A DNA stretch of 64,000 nucleotides, taken from Vibrio neptunius. Its GTDB lineage: Bacteria; Pseudomonadota; Gammaproteobacteria; Enterobacterales; Vibrionaceae. Of the stretch, positions 53,405 to 61,540 are shown piece after piece. The position numbers were made by a program, and so were the translations under genes. Location of the stretch: the NCBI GenBank assembly GCA_019339365.1, contig CP079859.1, forward strand, positions 1,550,001 to 1,614,000, read 5' to 3'. A model generated the notes under the pieces. That model saw only the letters and a list, made by a program, of their open reading frames with translations. It ran no database searches and was not told the origin of the DNA. Every line of letters begins with the position of its first letter. The first letter of the stretch is position 1.

Positions 53405-53680
53405 ATGAAAAAGTTGTTGTGTATTTTAGGTGTGATGTCTTTGGCAGGTTGTTCAGGGATCACTCACAATGAGGAAGTGTATACCGCCCATGCTGAAAGC
53501 TTTAACATTGTTGGTCTACAAATTCCGGGTAACACTCAAGACCGTGCTATGGAATTAGTGCCAGAAGGCGCGACGGTTGAGACTATTCAAGCGACAAACT
53601 CAGATACAGACTCTGTATTGGGTATTATCAATCGCATTATCGGTATTGATTACGTTCAAGTTGCCGGCAAAAAACAGTAA
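53405..53680 (+). CDS. Small lipoprotein of unknown function
   Basis: A 91-residue lipoprotein: signal peptide with lipobox SLAGC (Cys 16), then a short periplasmic part ending IINRIIGIDYVQVAGKKQ. The start is supported by a typical MKKLLCILGVMSLAGC opening. Not recognised. Confidence 0.7.
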   Translation: MKKLLCILGVMSLAGCSGITHNEEVYTAHAESFNIVGLQIPGNTQDRAMELVPEGATVETIQATNSDTDSVLGIINRIIGIDYVQVAGKKQ

Positions 53681-54158
53681 TGCATGACGGCCAGTTGAAG
53701 AATAAGGTGACCTTGTTCTGCCATCGGCTACCATCCGTGTTGTGGTCGGCAAACGGCGAATATTGACTTAAGTCGACGCTCGGCATGCTTTGGCGACGAT
53801 CCATTATCGGTTTGAAGGGATCGTTGCCGATTGCCATGATTCACTAGTCATGACTGTTAACCTTAGCCTCAGCTTGAGCCCGCTAGTGTGTTATGTTTCA
53901 TCATTTGGCTAAACCACCTCGTCTTTGCCCCCCTATAGATCTTGAACCCCATCATGATGCCTCAGATGAGTGCGGATAGCTGCAGGCGGCTCTCCCGTTC
54001 GCCCCTGAGACTTTACTATTTGGCTGAGCTGAATAGTCAATTCAAATTTAACTCCATTATCAAACTTAATCTAATCAATATACTGGCTCCATGATAATCA
54101 GGTCGGCTGGCGTTTGTGAGCAATCACCCCCAGTGACCACGACTTAACTGAGGAACCA
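53681..54158. other. Intergenic stretch upstream of the alkene reductase gene
   Basis: 478 bases with no convincing gene. A minus-strand open frame (53637-53837) overlaps the lipoprotein gene and has no ribosome site. The region should hold the reductase promoter. Confidence 0.4.
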
Positions 54159-55271
54159 ATGATGAGCAAACTGTTTGATGCGACGCAACTGAAACAACTG
54201 GATCTGCAAAACCGTGTCGTGATGGCACCCATGACCCGAGCGCGCACCAGCCAACCGGGTAATATTCCTAACTCAATGATGGCAACCTATTACCAGCAAC
54301 GCGCGACCGCGGGCTTAATTATCTCTGAAGCGACACAGATTTCTGACGATTCGCAAGGCTACTCCTTCACTCCGGGCGTTTACACTGATGAACAAGTGGC
54401 GGGTTGGAAAACCGTCACTCAAACAGCCAAACAACAGGGCACAGTCATGTTTTGTCAGCTATGGCATGTGGGTCGAGTCTCGCACCCAAGTTTTCAAAAT
54501 GGCGAGCAACCTATCGCGCCATCGGCCCTCAAACCTCTAGATACTCAAGTGTGGATCGCTGACGAGAATGGCAACGGTAATATGGTGGATTGTGTTGAGC
54601 CAAGAGCCATGTCTCAGGCGGATATTGACCGAGTGGTGAACGATTTTGCTTACGCGGCAAAGCGTGCGATTGAAGCAGGTTTTGATGGCGTTGAAATCCA
54701 CGGTGGTAACGGTTACTTGATTGATCAGTTCCTGCGCACAAACTCCAATCACAGAACTGATCAATACGGCGGCACTCAGGCAAACCGCATGCGCTTTTTA
54801 TTGGAGGTGGTCGATGCCGTGAGCGACGCGATTGGTAGCGACAAAGTTGGAGTGCGACTGGCACCTTTCATTACATTTAAGGACATGGACTGCCCAGAAA
54901 TTGTCGCAACGATTCTACAGGCGTCGCAGCAGCTTCAAGCTCGCGATATTGCCTACTTACACCTGTCGGAAGCCGATTGGGATGACGCACCAGTGATCCC
55001 CGAAAGTTTTAGACAACAGCTGCGCAGCTACTTCACCAACACCATCATTGTCGCGGGCAGTTATACCCAGCAACGTGCCGAGACGGTACTCGAAAAAGGC
55101 TATGCCGATTTAGTCGCGTTCGGGCGTCCGTTCGTCTCCAATCCAGATTTGGTTTCACGTCTAAAGCATCAACAGCCTCTGCAGGAGCTGGATGGCGCGA
55201 CACTGTTCGGTGGTGATGAACGTGGGTATACCGATTACCCCGAGTATACCGATTACCCCGAGTATGGCTAG
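54159..55271 (+). CDS. Old yellow enzyme family alkene reductase (NemA-like)
   Basis: A 370-residue FMN enzyme that reduces activated C=C bonds of electrophiles such as enones, maleimides or nitro compounds. Visible: NRVVMAPMTRARTSQPGNIP, QLWHVGRVSHPS, FDGVEIHGGNGYLIDQFLR with the substrate-binding pair, and the late VAFGRPFVSNPDLV. The C-terminus has an 18-bp in-frame tandem duplication giving TDYPEYTDYPEY, beyond the usual GYTDYP end. NemR-like operators in this window belong to a TetR gene 4 kb away, so the regulator of this gene is not clear. Confidence 0.9.
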   Translation: MMSKLFDATQLKQLDLQNRVVMAPMTRARTSQPGNIPNSMMATYYQQRATAGLIISEATQISDDSQGYSFTPGVYTDEQVAGWKTVTQTAKQQGTVMFCQLWHVGRVSHPSFQNGEQPIAPSALKPLDTQVWIADENGNGNMVDCVEPRAMSQADIDRVVNDFAYAAKRAIEAGFDGVEIHGGNGYLIDQFLRTNSNHRTDQYGGTQANRMRFLLEVVDAVSDAIGSDKVGVRLAPFITFKDMDCPEIVATILQASQQLQARDIAYLHLSEADWDDAPVIPESFRQQLRSYFTNTIIVAGSYTQQRAETVLEKGYADLVAFGRPFVSNPDLVSRLKHQQPLQELDGATLFGGDERGYTDYPEYTDYPEYG

Positions 55272-55674
55272 CGCCACAAGACGTCAATGAGGCGACTTTT
55301 AAATAAAACAGGAAAGGACAACAATAGAATCGCAAAGCGATGCCAATTCAGCGCTAGCAGATACGCGGCGCTGAATGGTGGATCATACATAGACCTAGTG
55401 CGCTACCGCACTCTCCTTGCGGGCTCACTATTATAAGCACGATGAAGGCGTGAAATAAGTTGGTCAGAGTCAGAGTCAGAGAAGAGAGTGGATGCAATTT
55501 GACAAACACGAATACCTGGCGACCATGAATTCATCACAGCAGCCCCCTAAAGGAGCTGGTGAAGCTTTAATTTACCCCTCTTTTCAGAATCTTAAAGGCA
55601 AAATGAACTTAAATGATTCGTGGTGTTCAAAAGGTACAGATTTTCACTTTTTATATTAATTTCAAGGGATTGAG
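55272..55674. other. Intergenic stretch with a hairpin and a short tandem repeat
   Basis: 403 bases with no gene. A hairpin with 8-bp arms (TTCAGCGC / GCGCTGAA, 55347-55375) but no T-tract, and a short GTCAGA tandem run near 55464. Otherwise nothing recognised. Confidence 0.4.
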
Positions 55675-56579
55675 ATGAGCCTTATTCGGATAATTCTATT
55701 AATACCGCTGTTTATTGTTGGTGCCGCCAAAGCGTCTTCCACCAGCCATGTTATCGAGCGACCAGATGGCTCTTCATTAACTTACTACCTCACCAGAACG
55801 ACGCAAAATCCGAGTGATACCTTGTTGGTCATTATGCAGGGTTCTGACTGCAATAGCGTCTCCCATAACACGAGGATTAACGATCTGTTTTCTCAAACGC
55901 TGCCAGAGGCTGATTTACTCACGGTAGAGAAATACGGGCTAAACCAAGCGATCAGATGGAATCCCGATGGCGATAGCCCCGATTGCCCGACAGCCTACAT
56001 TCAAAAGGACTCACCGACACAGCGTGCGGCAGACTACCAGCAAGTGCTCGAAAAGCTCGAGAATAATTATGAGCACATTATTGTGCTTGGCGGGAGTGAA
56101 GGGGCCGTGGTTGCTGCCATGGTCGCGTCACAAGTTCCATCGGTTGATAGCTTAGTGTCTTTGAACGCTGGTGGACGCTTTTTCGTCGATGATGTTCTCT
56201 ACAATATGGAGCAAACCATGCCTCCGGAAGCTTTTATGGAAGCAAAAAATGGTTTCTTGGGTTTCAGCAGGCCGTGGTGAGCGCTGAAACGATGGACATC
56301 AATATGAGCTCCCATGGCTTTGCTTGGTGGAAAGAGGTGCTGACGTTAGACCAAAGGGCGATACTGGAACGCGTCAGTGCTGACACGCTGATTTTGCAAT
56401 CGGAGCGAGACATTAACGTTTCACCTGAGCAGTCAATACGACAAGCAGAGCAGCTGATGCAGTCACGTTCGAACGTGTCGTTTATGCTACTCGCTGGTTT
56501 GGATCACGCCTTTAAAAACCAGCGAGGAGAAAGTGAGGCATCAAGCGTTATCAAACAGATTCAAGCATGGCTGGAGTAA
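55675..56579 (+). pseudogene. Secreted alpha/beta hydrolase, split by an apparent one-base deletion
   Basis: Two overlapping frames give one protein of about 300 residues. The first has a signal peptide (about 1-20) and the nucleophile elbow LGGSEGAVVAAMVA (Ser about 142), then stops at 56280. The second resumes around QQAVVSAETMDINMSSHGF and includes the likely acid LQSERDINVS and His LAGLDHAFKN. One missing base between about 56244 and 56264 explains the break; the six-A run at 56244-56249 is a candidate. The substrate is unknown. Confidence 0.75.
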
Positions 56580-56662
56580 ATCTAGCTAGCACAGTGCAAT
56601 GACATACCATCAAGGGGCGTGATACTCTGCGCCTTAATACCTTTTTATTCAAGGAGATAAGG

Positions 56663-57012
56663 TTGTTCGATTTGCTCAAGAAAGTGGTTTTGATTAATCT
56701 CACTGCGGCGCTTGCTGTGGTAGTACTAGCCCAGTTTGTTCCTTTTTTTGCGACCACTCAGTTGGTCGATTTTCTGTTCTTTGTTGTCATCGTAATATGG
56801 ATCTTAGCCAAACTGATGTGGGAAGGGGGATCCACAGCAAGACGACGCGGCTAGATGATGCCAAAACCGATAAAGTCTACAAAATGGTTCAAGGGCATGA
56901 TTTCGAGAAAGATCAACGTGAGCATTATCGTGCCAACTATCAAACCGGTTTGGTGTTGTTTATCGCTGGCCTACCTGCTTTGGTCGCTTGTCTCGTCCTT
57001 CAGTGGCTATAA
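56663..57012 (+). pseudogene. Small two-helix membrane protein, split by a one-base deletion in a G-run
   Basis: The first frame starts at TTG, seven bases after AAGGAG, and encodes two N-terminal hydrophobic segments ending KLMWEGG. The second continues IHSKTTRLDDAKTDKVYKM and ends in a further helix, TGLVLFIAGLPALVACLVLQ. One extra G in the five-G run at 56825-56829 joins them into one protein of about 116 residues. Unknown function. Likely a homopolymer error. Confidence 0.65.
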
Positions 57013-57110
57013 GCCTCAGCTCAACCATAGCGTCAACCACGTTTATGATGCTCTGTGTATTCGGTTTGCTTTGAGTGTAGTGCCTGCGGCACAATGGCAC
57101 CGATGAGTTA

Positions 57111-57143
57111 ACCGCGTGACTCACCATTCAACGCGGTGTTTGG
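57111..57143 (+). repeat. 33-bp direct repeat, copy 1, with hairpin
   Basis: ACCGCGT, 13 bases, ACGCGGT, then GTTTGG. Identical to copy 2 at 57826-57858. The pair flanks the SpoU methylase gene. Confidence 0.9.
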
Positions 57144-57165
57144 TCTATGAAGGCAAATAAAGAAA

Positions 57166-57759
57166 ATGGAAAGTGCAAACAACTCAGTCCGCCAAAGAGC
57201 GGACGAAATTAAACAGTACCAGTGCAAAAATCTTATTGCAGTATTAGAAAACCCGATGGACGTGAAAAATATTGGCTCGGTAATACGCAATGCCAATGCC
57301 TTGGGGGTTGAAAAAATCTATGTGGTAGACAGCCGCAGATCACTACCCGATGATTGGCAAGAAATCAGAGAACGCAAATCCCTTTCTAAGATATCGGTCT
57401 CCGCCTCTAAATGGACGTTTGTAAAACGTTTTGATAGCACAGAAGCGTGCTTAGAGCACCTTGAAAAAAATAGATTCACCTCGCTGGTTACCTCTCCGCA
57501 TGTGAAAGGAAAAAACAACTTTGTTTTACATGAAGCCGATTACACACAGACGAGATTGGCTGTCTGGTTTGGCAATGAGTCCCGTGGTGTTAGTGATCTC
57601 GTGGTAGAGAGAAGCGAAGCTTGTATATCAATCCCAATGTTTGGCATGATCGAGAGTCTCAATCTGGCTACGACGACAGGTATTGTACTGTACGAGGTGA
57701 CGAAACAACGTAGAGAATATCAAGCTAAATACAAGCGCGCGATTCGAAAGAAAACCTAA
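57166..57759 (+). CDS. SpoU/TrmH family RNA 2'-O-methyltransferase
   Basis: A 197-residue SPOUT-fold methyltransferase. The three motifs are present: NPMDVKNIGSVIRNANALG (about 29-47), AVWFGNESRGVSD (about 130-142) and SIPMFGMIESLNLATTTGIV (about 152-171). It should methylate a ribose in tRNA or rRNA. It is flanked by two identical 33-bp repeats, suggesting it is a mobile or inserted gene. Confidence 0.88.
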   Translation: MESANNSVRQRADEIKQYQCKNLIAVLENPMDVKNIGSVIRNANALGVEKIYVVDSRRSLPDDWQEIRERKSLSKISVSASKWTFVKRFDSTEACLEHLEKNRFTSLVTSPHVKGKNNFVLHEADYTQTRLAVWFGNESRGVSDLVVERSEACISIPMFGMIESLNLATTTGIVLYEVTKQRREYQAKYKRAIRKKT

Positions 57760-57825
57760 ACGAATCATAGAGGCATCTTGGTTGCTCAACCGTTAAGCGT
57801 GAATGTTTGAAGCGGTTACCTAATC

Positions 57826-57858
57826 ACCGCGTGACTCACCATTCAACGCGGTGTTTGG
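57826..57858 (+). repeat. 33-bp direct repeat, copy 2, overlapping the tetR 3' end
   Basis: Identical to 57111-57143. It contains the last codons (CQTPR and stop) of the TetR gene on the minus strand. Confidence 0.9.
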
Positions 57859-58406
57859 CACTCAAGCTGATGTAAAATCTTGACACTGTTCCTTATGGTT
57901 TCAGCGCTTTCGCCTGTCATATAAGTGGTGGTAATGGCGCCTTCTTTTAGTAAGCAGATGGCATTGAGCAACGCTTCTGAACCCTCACTTAACTTACTTT
58001 GTATCAACTGGCGCACTTCCGCTTTGTGGAAACGACAATAGCGCGATATCTCACTGTTCGCGTCATGGAACTCAGCTGAAGTATTAATAAAGAAACACCC
58101 ATTGAATTTGCTTAATTCTGGCTCTGCACTGTTAAACCAGCTTTCTAAAGACGCAAATAGGGTGTCGATCAATTCGCGGTTGTTGGCCGTATTTTCAAGC
58201 TTCGACTCTAGCCATTGCATAAAGGTTCTGTGCCTTTTCTCCAATGCCTTAAGTATTAATTCTTCTTTGCTGCTGAAGTGGCTGTATAACGTCTTTTTCG
58301 CCACACCAGAAACCTTAATGACTTCATTGACCCCAATGGAATGAATGCCGTGTTGGTAAAACAGCTCTAACGCTGTGCTTAATAGTAAGTCTCGCTTCTT
58401 GCTCAT
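57843..58406 (-). CDS. TetR family transcriptional regulator
   Basis: A 187-residue repressor. N-terminal helix-turn-helix: LLLSTALELFYQHGIHSIGV, VNEVIKVSGVAKKTLYSHFS. A C-terminal ligand domain holds Cys in FNGCFFINTS (about 102-111). It is divergent from the HPP gene with two palindromic operators between them. The last residues are encoded in the 33-bp repeat. Confidence 0.9.
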   Translation of the reverse strand: MSKKRDLLLSTALELFYQHGIHSIGVNEVIKVSGVAKKTLYSHFSSKEELILKALEKRHRTFMQWLESKLENTANNRELIDTLFASLESWFNSAEPELSKFNGCFFINTSAEFHDANSEISRYCRFHKAEVRQLIQSKLSEGSEALLNAICLLKEGAITTTYMTGESAETIRNSVKILHQLECQTPR

Positions 58407-58445
58407 AAAGACGCCTCAAAATCTAACCGATGTATATTGACAGGG

Positions 58446-58463
58446 GTAGACCGATCTGTCTAC
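58446..58463. promoter_or_regulatory. TetR-type operator 1 between tetR and hpp
   Basis: GTAGAC-CGATCT-GTCTAC, a perfect 18-base dyad. It lies between TTGACA (58437-58442) and a possible -10 TACCAT, so binding would block hpp transcription. Confidence 0.85.
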
Positions 58464-58472
58464 CATAAAAAA

Positions 58473-58490
58473 GTAGACAAGTCGGTCTGC
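58473..58490. promoter_or_regulatory. TetR-type operator 2 between tetR and hpp
   Basis: GTAGAC-AAGTCG-GTCTGC, 27 bases centre to centre from operator 1. Both resemble NemR-type TAGACC-N4-GGTCTA sites. Confidence 0.78.
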
Positions 58491-58505
58491 TTTTGTGAGG
58501 TGTTT

Positions 58506-58964
58506 ATGAATCAGTATGTATCGGCATTAATTGCCGGTGTTGGAGCAGCCGTTACTCTTGGTCTTCTTTTGATGGCGCAAACGAATATGGAAAGTACAGT
58601 GTTGGTGATGGCACCATTTGGAGCGACAGCTGTCCTTGTGTTTGGATTGCCACAGAGCCCGCTTGCTCAGCCGAAAAATGTCATTTTTGGTCATTTGATC
58701 ACTGCAAGTATTGGTATCCTGTTCTCTCAGTATGTGGGGGCTTCTGCTGTCAGTTTGTCGATGGCAACGGGGCTCGGTATCACCTGCATGTTAGTGTCTA
58801 AAACTACCCATCCGCCAGCAGGAGCCAACCCACTTTTAATTATGTTGGCAGGCCATGGTTGGTCATTTTTAGTGACCCCGGTGTTGATTGGTACCATCGT
58901 GATAGTGTTGATGGGCAAAGGACTGCAAAAAGTTCAACAATACCCCTTTAAACCCGAATCCTAA
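58506..58964 (+). CDS. HPP family integral membrane protein
   Basis: A 152-residue protein with four or five helices of the HPP family, named for the conserved His-Pro-Pro (HPPAGANPLLIML, about 102-114). Some relatives transport nitrite or other anions. The ATG start at 58506 has GAGG upstream. It is divergent from tetR and probably repressed by it. Confidence 0.85.
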   Translation: MNQYVSALIAGVGAAVTLGLLLMAQTNMESTVLVMAPFGATAVLVFGLPQSPLAQPKNVIFGHLITASIGILFSQYVGASAVSLSMATGLGITCMLVSKTTHPPAGANPLLIMLAGHGWSFLVTPVLIGTIVIVLMGKGLQKVQQYPFKPES

Positions 58965-59012
58965 CCAAGCGTTGGCGTGATCACGGACGCCTGGATTTGA
59001 CGGGTTAAATAG

Positions 59013-59201
59013 GTGTTAACTTTAGCGGGATGTGCGAGTTCAAACGGACAATATTGGTGGCCTTCTACCGACCACCTATCCAAAGAGATATACTCATCAG
59101 CGTTGGCAGCCTATGCAGCGGGAAAGAGAGTATCAGTTATCTACACCGATGAATGTAACTTGAAGTCAAAAAGGTTGACTCATTTGATCGTGAAGGATTA
59201 A
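59013..59201 (+). pseudogene. Probable remnant of a small secreted protein
   Basis: A 62-codon frame starting at GTG straight after a stop, with a truncated lipobox-like LTLAGC. The rest, LSKEIYSSALAAYAAGKRVS and VIYTDECNLKSKRLTHLIV, looks like the C-terminal half of small exported proteins common in marine bacteria. No ribosome site and no full signal peptide, so it is likely a fragment. Confidence 0.4.
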
Positions 59202-59352
59202 TAGAGCAACCGTTCAAAGAACAGGCCACCAACACGTTATAATTTGGTTTTGCTATGGTCGGGTTTTCGTTCGAGGTGGTAATTTGAGCACAGCGTTCAG
59301 GTTAAACTCAGAAATCTTCCACCGTTGGTTGTGACAACGAATAACTTGACAC

Positions 59353-59391
59353 AATGACAACAGGCTTACATCATGTAAGCCTGTTGTCATT
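59353..59391. promoter_or_regulatory. 39-bp perfect palindrome upstream of the DJ-1/MarR operon
   Basis: Arms of 19 bases (starting AATGACAACAGGCTTACAT) around a single C. It lies between a TTGACA at 59346-59351 and the ribosome site GAGG, 15 bases before the DJ-1 start. It is probably an operator, possibly for the MarR protein encoded second in the operon. As RNA it would form a strong hairpin. Confidence 0.85.
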
Positions 59392-59406
59392 ATTGTCGAG
59401 GTTAAC

Positions 59407-60027
59407 ATGAAAAAGGTTGTTCATTTAGCGGTTTATGATGGTATTTCTGACTGGGAATACGGTTATGTTGTGGCACATCTCAACTCTCCTGAGTTTCAAA
59501 AACATCCCCAGACTTACGAAATCAAAACCGTAGGCCGAAGCGCAGAACCGATCAAAACCAAAGGCGGCATCACCCTATTGCCTGATATGGTGCTTAACGA
59601 GCTGAACTATGACCAAAGTGCAATGCTGATCTTGGCGGGATCCGAGAGTGCTGCCACTGGAGGAATCGATGACTTCGTCAACAAGGCAAAGAGCTTTGTC
59701 GAGCATGGCATCTGTGTTGCTGCTATCTGTGGGGCGACGGCGGCCTTAGCCAGAAATGGCTTGTTAGACGATGTGGCACATACCAGTAATGCTAAAGAGT
59801 TTCTAGCCATGACAGGTTATGCTGGAAGCCATCACTATGTTGAAACTCCGGCCGTTTCAAGCGAATACATCATTACTGCCAGTGGTATTGAGCCTGTGGC
59901 TTTTGCCGTAGAAATATTCCGCAAGCTTGAAATCTATTCAGACGATATGCTGAATGCTTGGATAAAGCTGTTTGGGGAAAAAGATCTGGCTGGCTTTTAT
60001 GAGTTAATGGAGTCCAACGCCCAATGA
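59407..60027 (+). CDS. DJ-1/PfpI family protein
   Basis: A 206-residue class I glutamine-amidotransferase-like protein. The nucleophile Cys is in VAAICGATAALARNGLLDD (about 102-120), with the acidic Glu usual earlier. Such proteins act as glyoxalases, amidases or stress chaperones. It forms an operon with marR (ATGA overlap), behind a 39-bp palindrome. Confidence 0.88.
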   Translation: MKKVVHLAVYDGISDWEYGYVVAHLNSPEFQKHPQTYEIKTVGRSAEPIKTKGGITLLPDMVLNELNYDQSAMLILAGSESAATGGIDDFVNKAKSFVEHGICVAAICGATAALARNGLLDDVAHTSNAKEFLAMTGYAGSHHYVETPAVSSEYIITASGIEPVAFAVEIFRKLEIYSDDMLNAWIKLFGEKDLAGFYELMESNAQ

Positions 60028-60467
60028 GCGAAGCCAAACAGCACCTTAGTACACTCGCTCTGTCAGTATTTTCTTTACATGGTCACTTTTTATCCATTGC
60101 TGAAAGTATTGCCACTCAGGCTGGGCTTACTGCTACTCGCTGGCAGGTACTGGGGGCCGTTGGCGACTCTGCGTTGACACAAGCCGAGATTGCGCGGCAA
60201 ATGGGCATAACGCGCCAAAGTGTGCAAAGAACCAGCAAGCAGCTTATTGACGAAGGGTTACTTGAAACATTGGCCAACCCGTTGCATCGAAAAGCCATGC
60301 TCCTACAGCCGACACAAGAAGGACATAACGCGTTAGCTAAGCTGACACCGTTTCATAGCGCTTATGCGCAACAGCTTGTAGATGAATTAGGAGAAGATAA
60401 GCTGGCTAAAATGGCACAAGTCGCGTCTGAGCTGTCGGCAGCCATGGATAAGCTAAAAACCATTTAG
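60024..60467 (+). CDS. MarR family transcriptional regulator
   Basis: A 147-residue winged-helix repressor. DNA-binding part: TQAEIARQMGITRQSVQRTS, wing region around NPLHRKAMLLQPT. It overlaps the DJ-1 gene by four bases, so they are co-translated; autorepression through the upstream palindrome is likely. No Cys in the sensor region, so redox sensing is not obvious. Confidence 0.9.
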   Translation: MSEAKQHLSTLALSVFSLHGHFLSIAESIATQAGLTATRWQVLGAVGDSALTQAEIARQMGITRQSVQRTSKQLIDEGLLETLANPLHRKAMLLQPTQEGHNALAKLTPFHSAYAQQLVDELGEDKLAKMAQVASELSAAMDKLKTI

Positions 60468-60516
60468 CTAGGGTGGGAAAATTACAGCAGGTGGTTGTCA
60501 TTATCGCTATCAAAAC

Positions 60517-60542
60517 AAAAAGACGTCCGATGATGTCTTTTT
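60517..60542 (+). terminator. Terminator after marR
   Basis: AAAAAGAC / GTCTTTTT stem with a 10-base loop. Confidence 0.75.
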
Positions 60543-61540
60543 CGTTTCTAGACGTACTCACAGCAACAGTTTAGCGACAAGAGTGCGAGCAACGTATAAG
60601 CTTTTGGTGCCTGTTCCTAAGTGACTGTGTTTAACACCTTCGTAAGGTAAATCAATACAATTAATTGGTATATCTATTAATAATTAAGATGTTTAAAGTA
60701 TGACTAAGTGGATTGCTATTTTATTAGTTGTGATTGTATTTCTTGATAATTAATGTCCCAGCATTCTTAAAAACAATCACATTTCAGACACTTGGAAATA
60801 AAACGTTAATTGATGGCTCAGAGCTTACATTAACGGCAAGGAAGCAACACACATCGACATAGTCGTATGTGCCACAAGAACTCGTCAGGAAGAGGGCAAA
60901 AGAGCCTTGGCTTCTTATCATCACATCCCCAACCATGTATTAAATAGCGCAAAAATAACATGGTTATTAGACCAAAGAATACACATGAAGAGTCGTTTCG
61001 ATATTTGAAATGTCCTGATCATGGATTTGCACTATGTCACAATCCGACACGTTATCATCAACTAATCGACATGGTGACATTCATAGTATTCATGAAATTT
61101 ATACCATTCACTTTATTTATTTATTTATTTATTTGTTTTGTTGAATTTATTTTATTGGTGTCATGAGTGGTTATGTAATGAATTCGCATAATCACTAGCC
61201 AAGCCAAATGAGACGAACACAATGAAATGTCGATCGATGCTATCTATACCAAGGCCTAACAAGGAACTGCGCGGTTATCGAAGATGCCGAACAAGTGAAT
61301 CATAATTGCACTCAGTGATAGTGGGGTACCAACAGCGTAGACCCATCTTTGGACTGAAAAAATTAATGAAATGGCCTGAATTTCTTGTCTGTTTATTCGT
61401 ATTACGAATAGTTTTTATGTGTCAAAAGAATTGGAATTAATAAAAAAAGATCATTGATAATAATATCCGATATCCATACGAAGAATGATTTCCAAGGAAA
61501 TTATAAGTATTTAAAATACCAATAATGAGGAGAAAGATAA
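60543..61540. other. A+T-rich region before the tox operon
   Basis: Nearly 1 kb with no convincing gene. One plus-strand frame (60960-61166) has no ribosome site and low-complexity Phe/Ile-rich sequence. It is clearly more A+T-rich than the flanks, which fits a junction of acquired DNA. Its last part should hold the tox promoter. Confidence 0.5.
61394..61410. promoter_or_regulatory. Palindrome upstream of the tox operon
   Basis: TATTCGTA-T-TACGAATA, a perfect dyad about 130 bases upstream of toxA. It contains a T-N11-A core like LysR-type sites. B. glumae tox genes are controlled by the LysR protein ToxR, so an operator role is a reasonable guess, but no LysR gene is in the window. Confidence 0.5.

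Noticed and set aside
53637..53837. Minus-strand frame of 66 codons opposite the small lipoprotein gene
   Set aside because: Overlaps the lipoprotein gene's 3' end and lacks a ribosome site.
52530..57858. Integron gene cassettes (attC sites) as explanation for the short direct repeats
   Set aside because: No attC core (RYYYAAC / GTTRRRY) pair was found, gene orientations are mixed, and the two repeat families differ.
60570..60690. Minus-strand frame reading LPYEGVKHSHLGTGTKSLY
   Set aside because: Protein-like for about 40 codons but has no start codon and no recognised family; possibly a gene fragment, not strong enough to annotate.
60960..61166. Open frame of 68 codons in the A+T-rich region
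   Set aside because: Low-complexity Phe/Ile/Leu end, no ribosome site, and compositional bias alone explains it.
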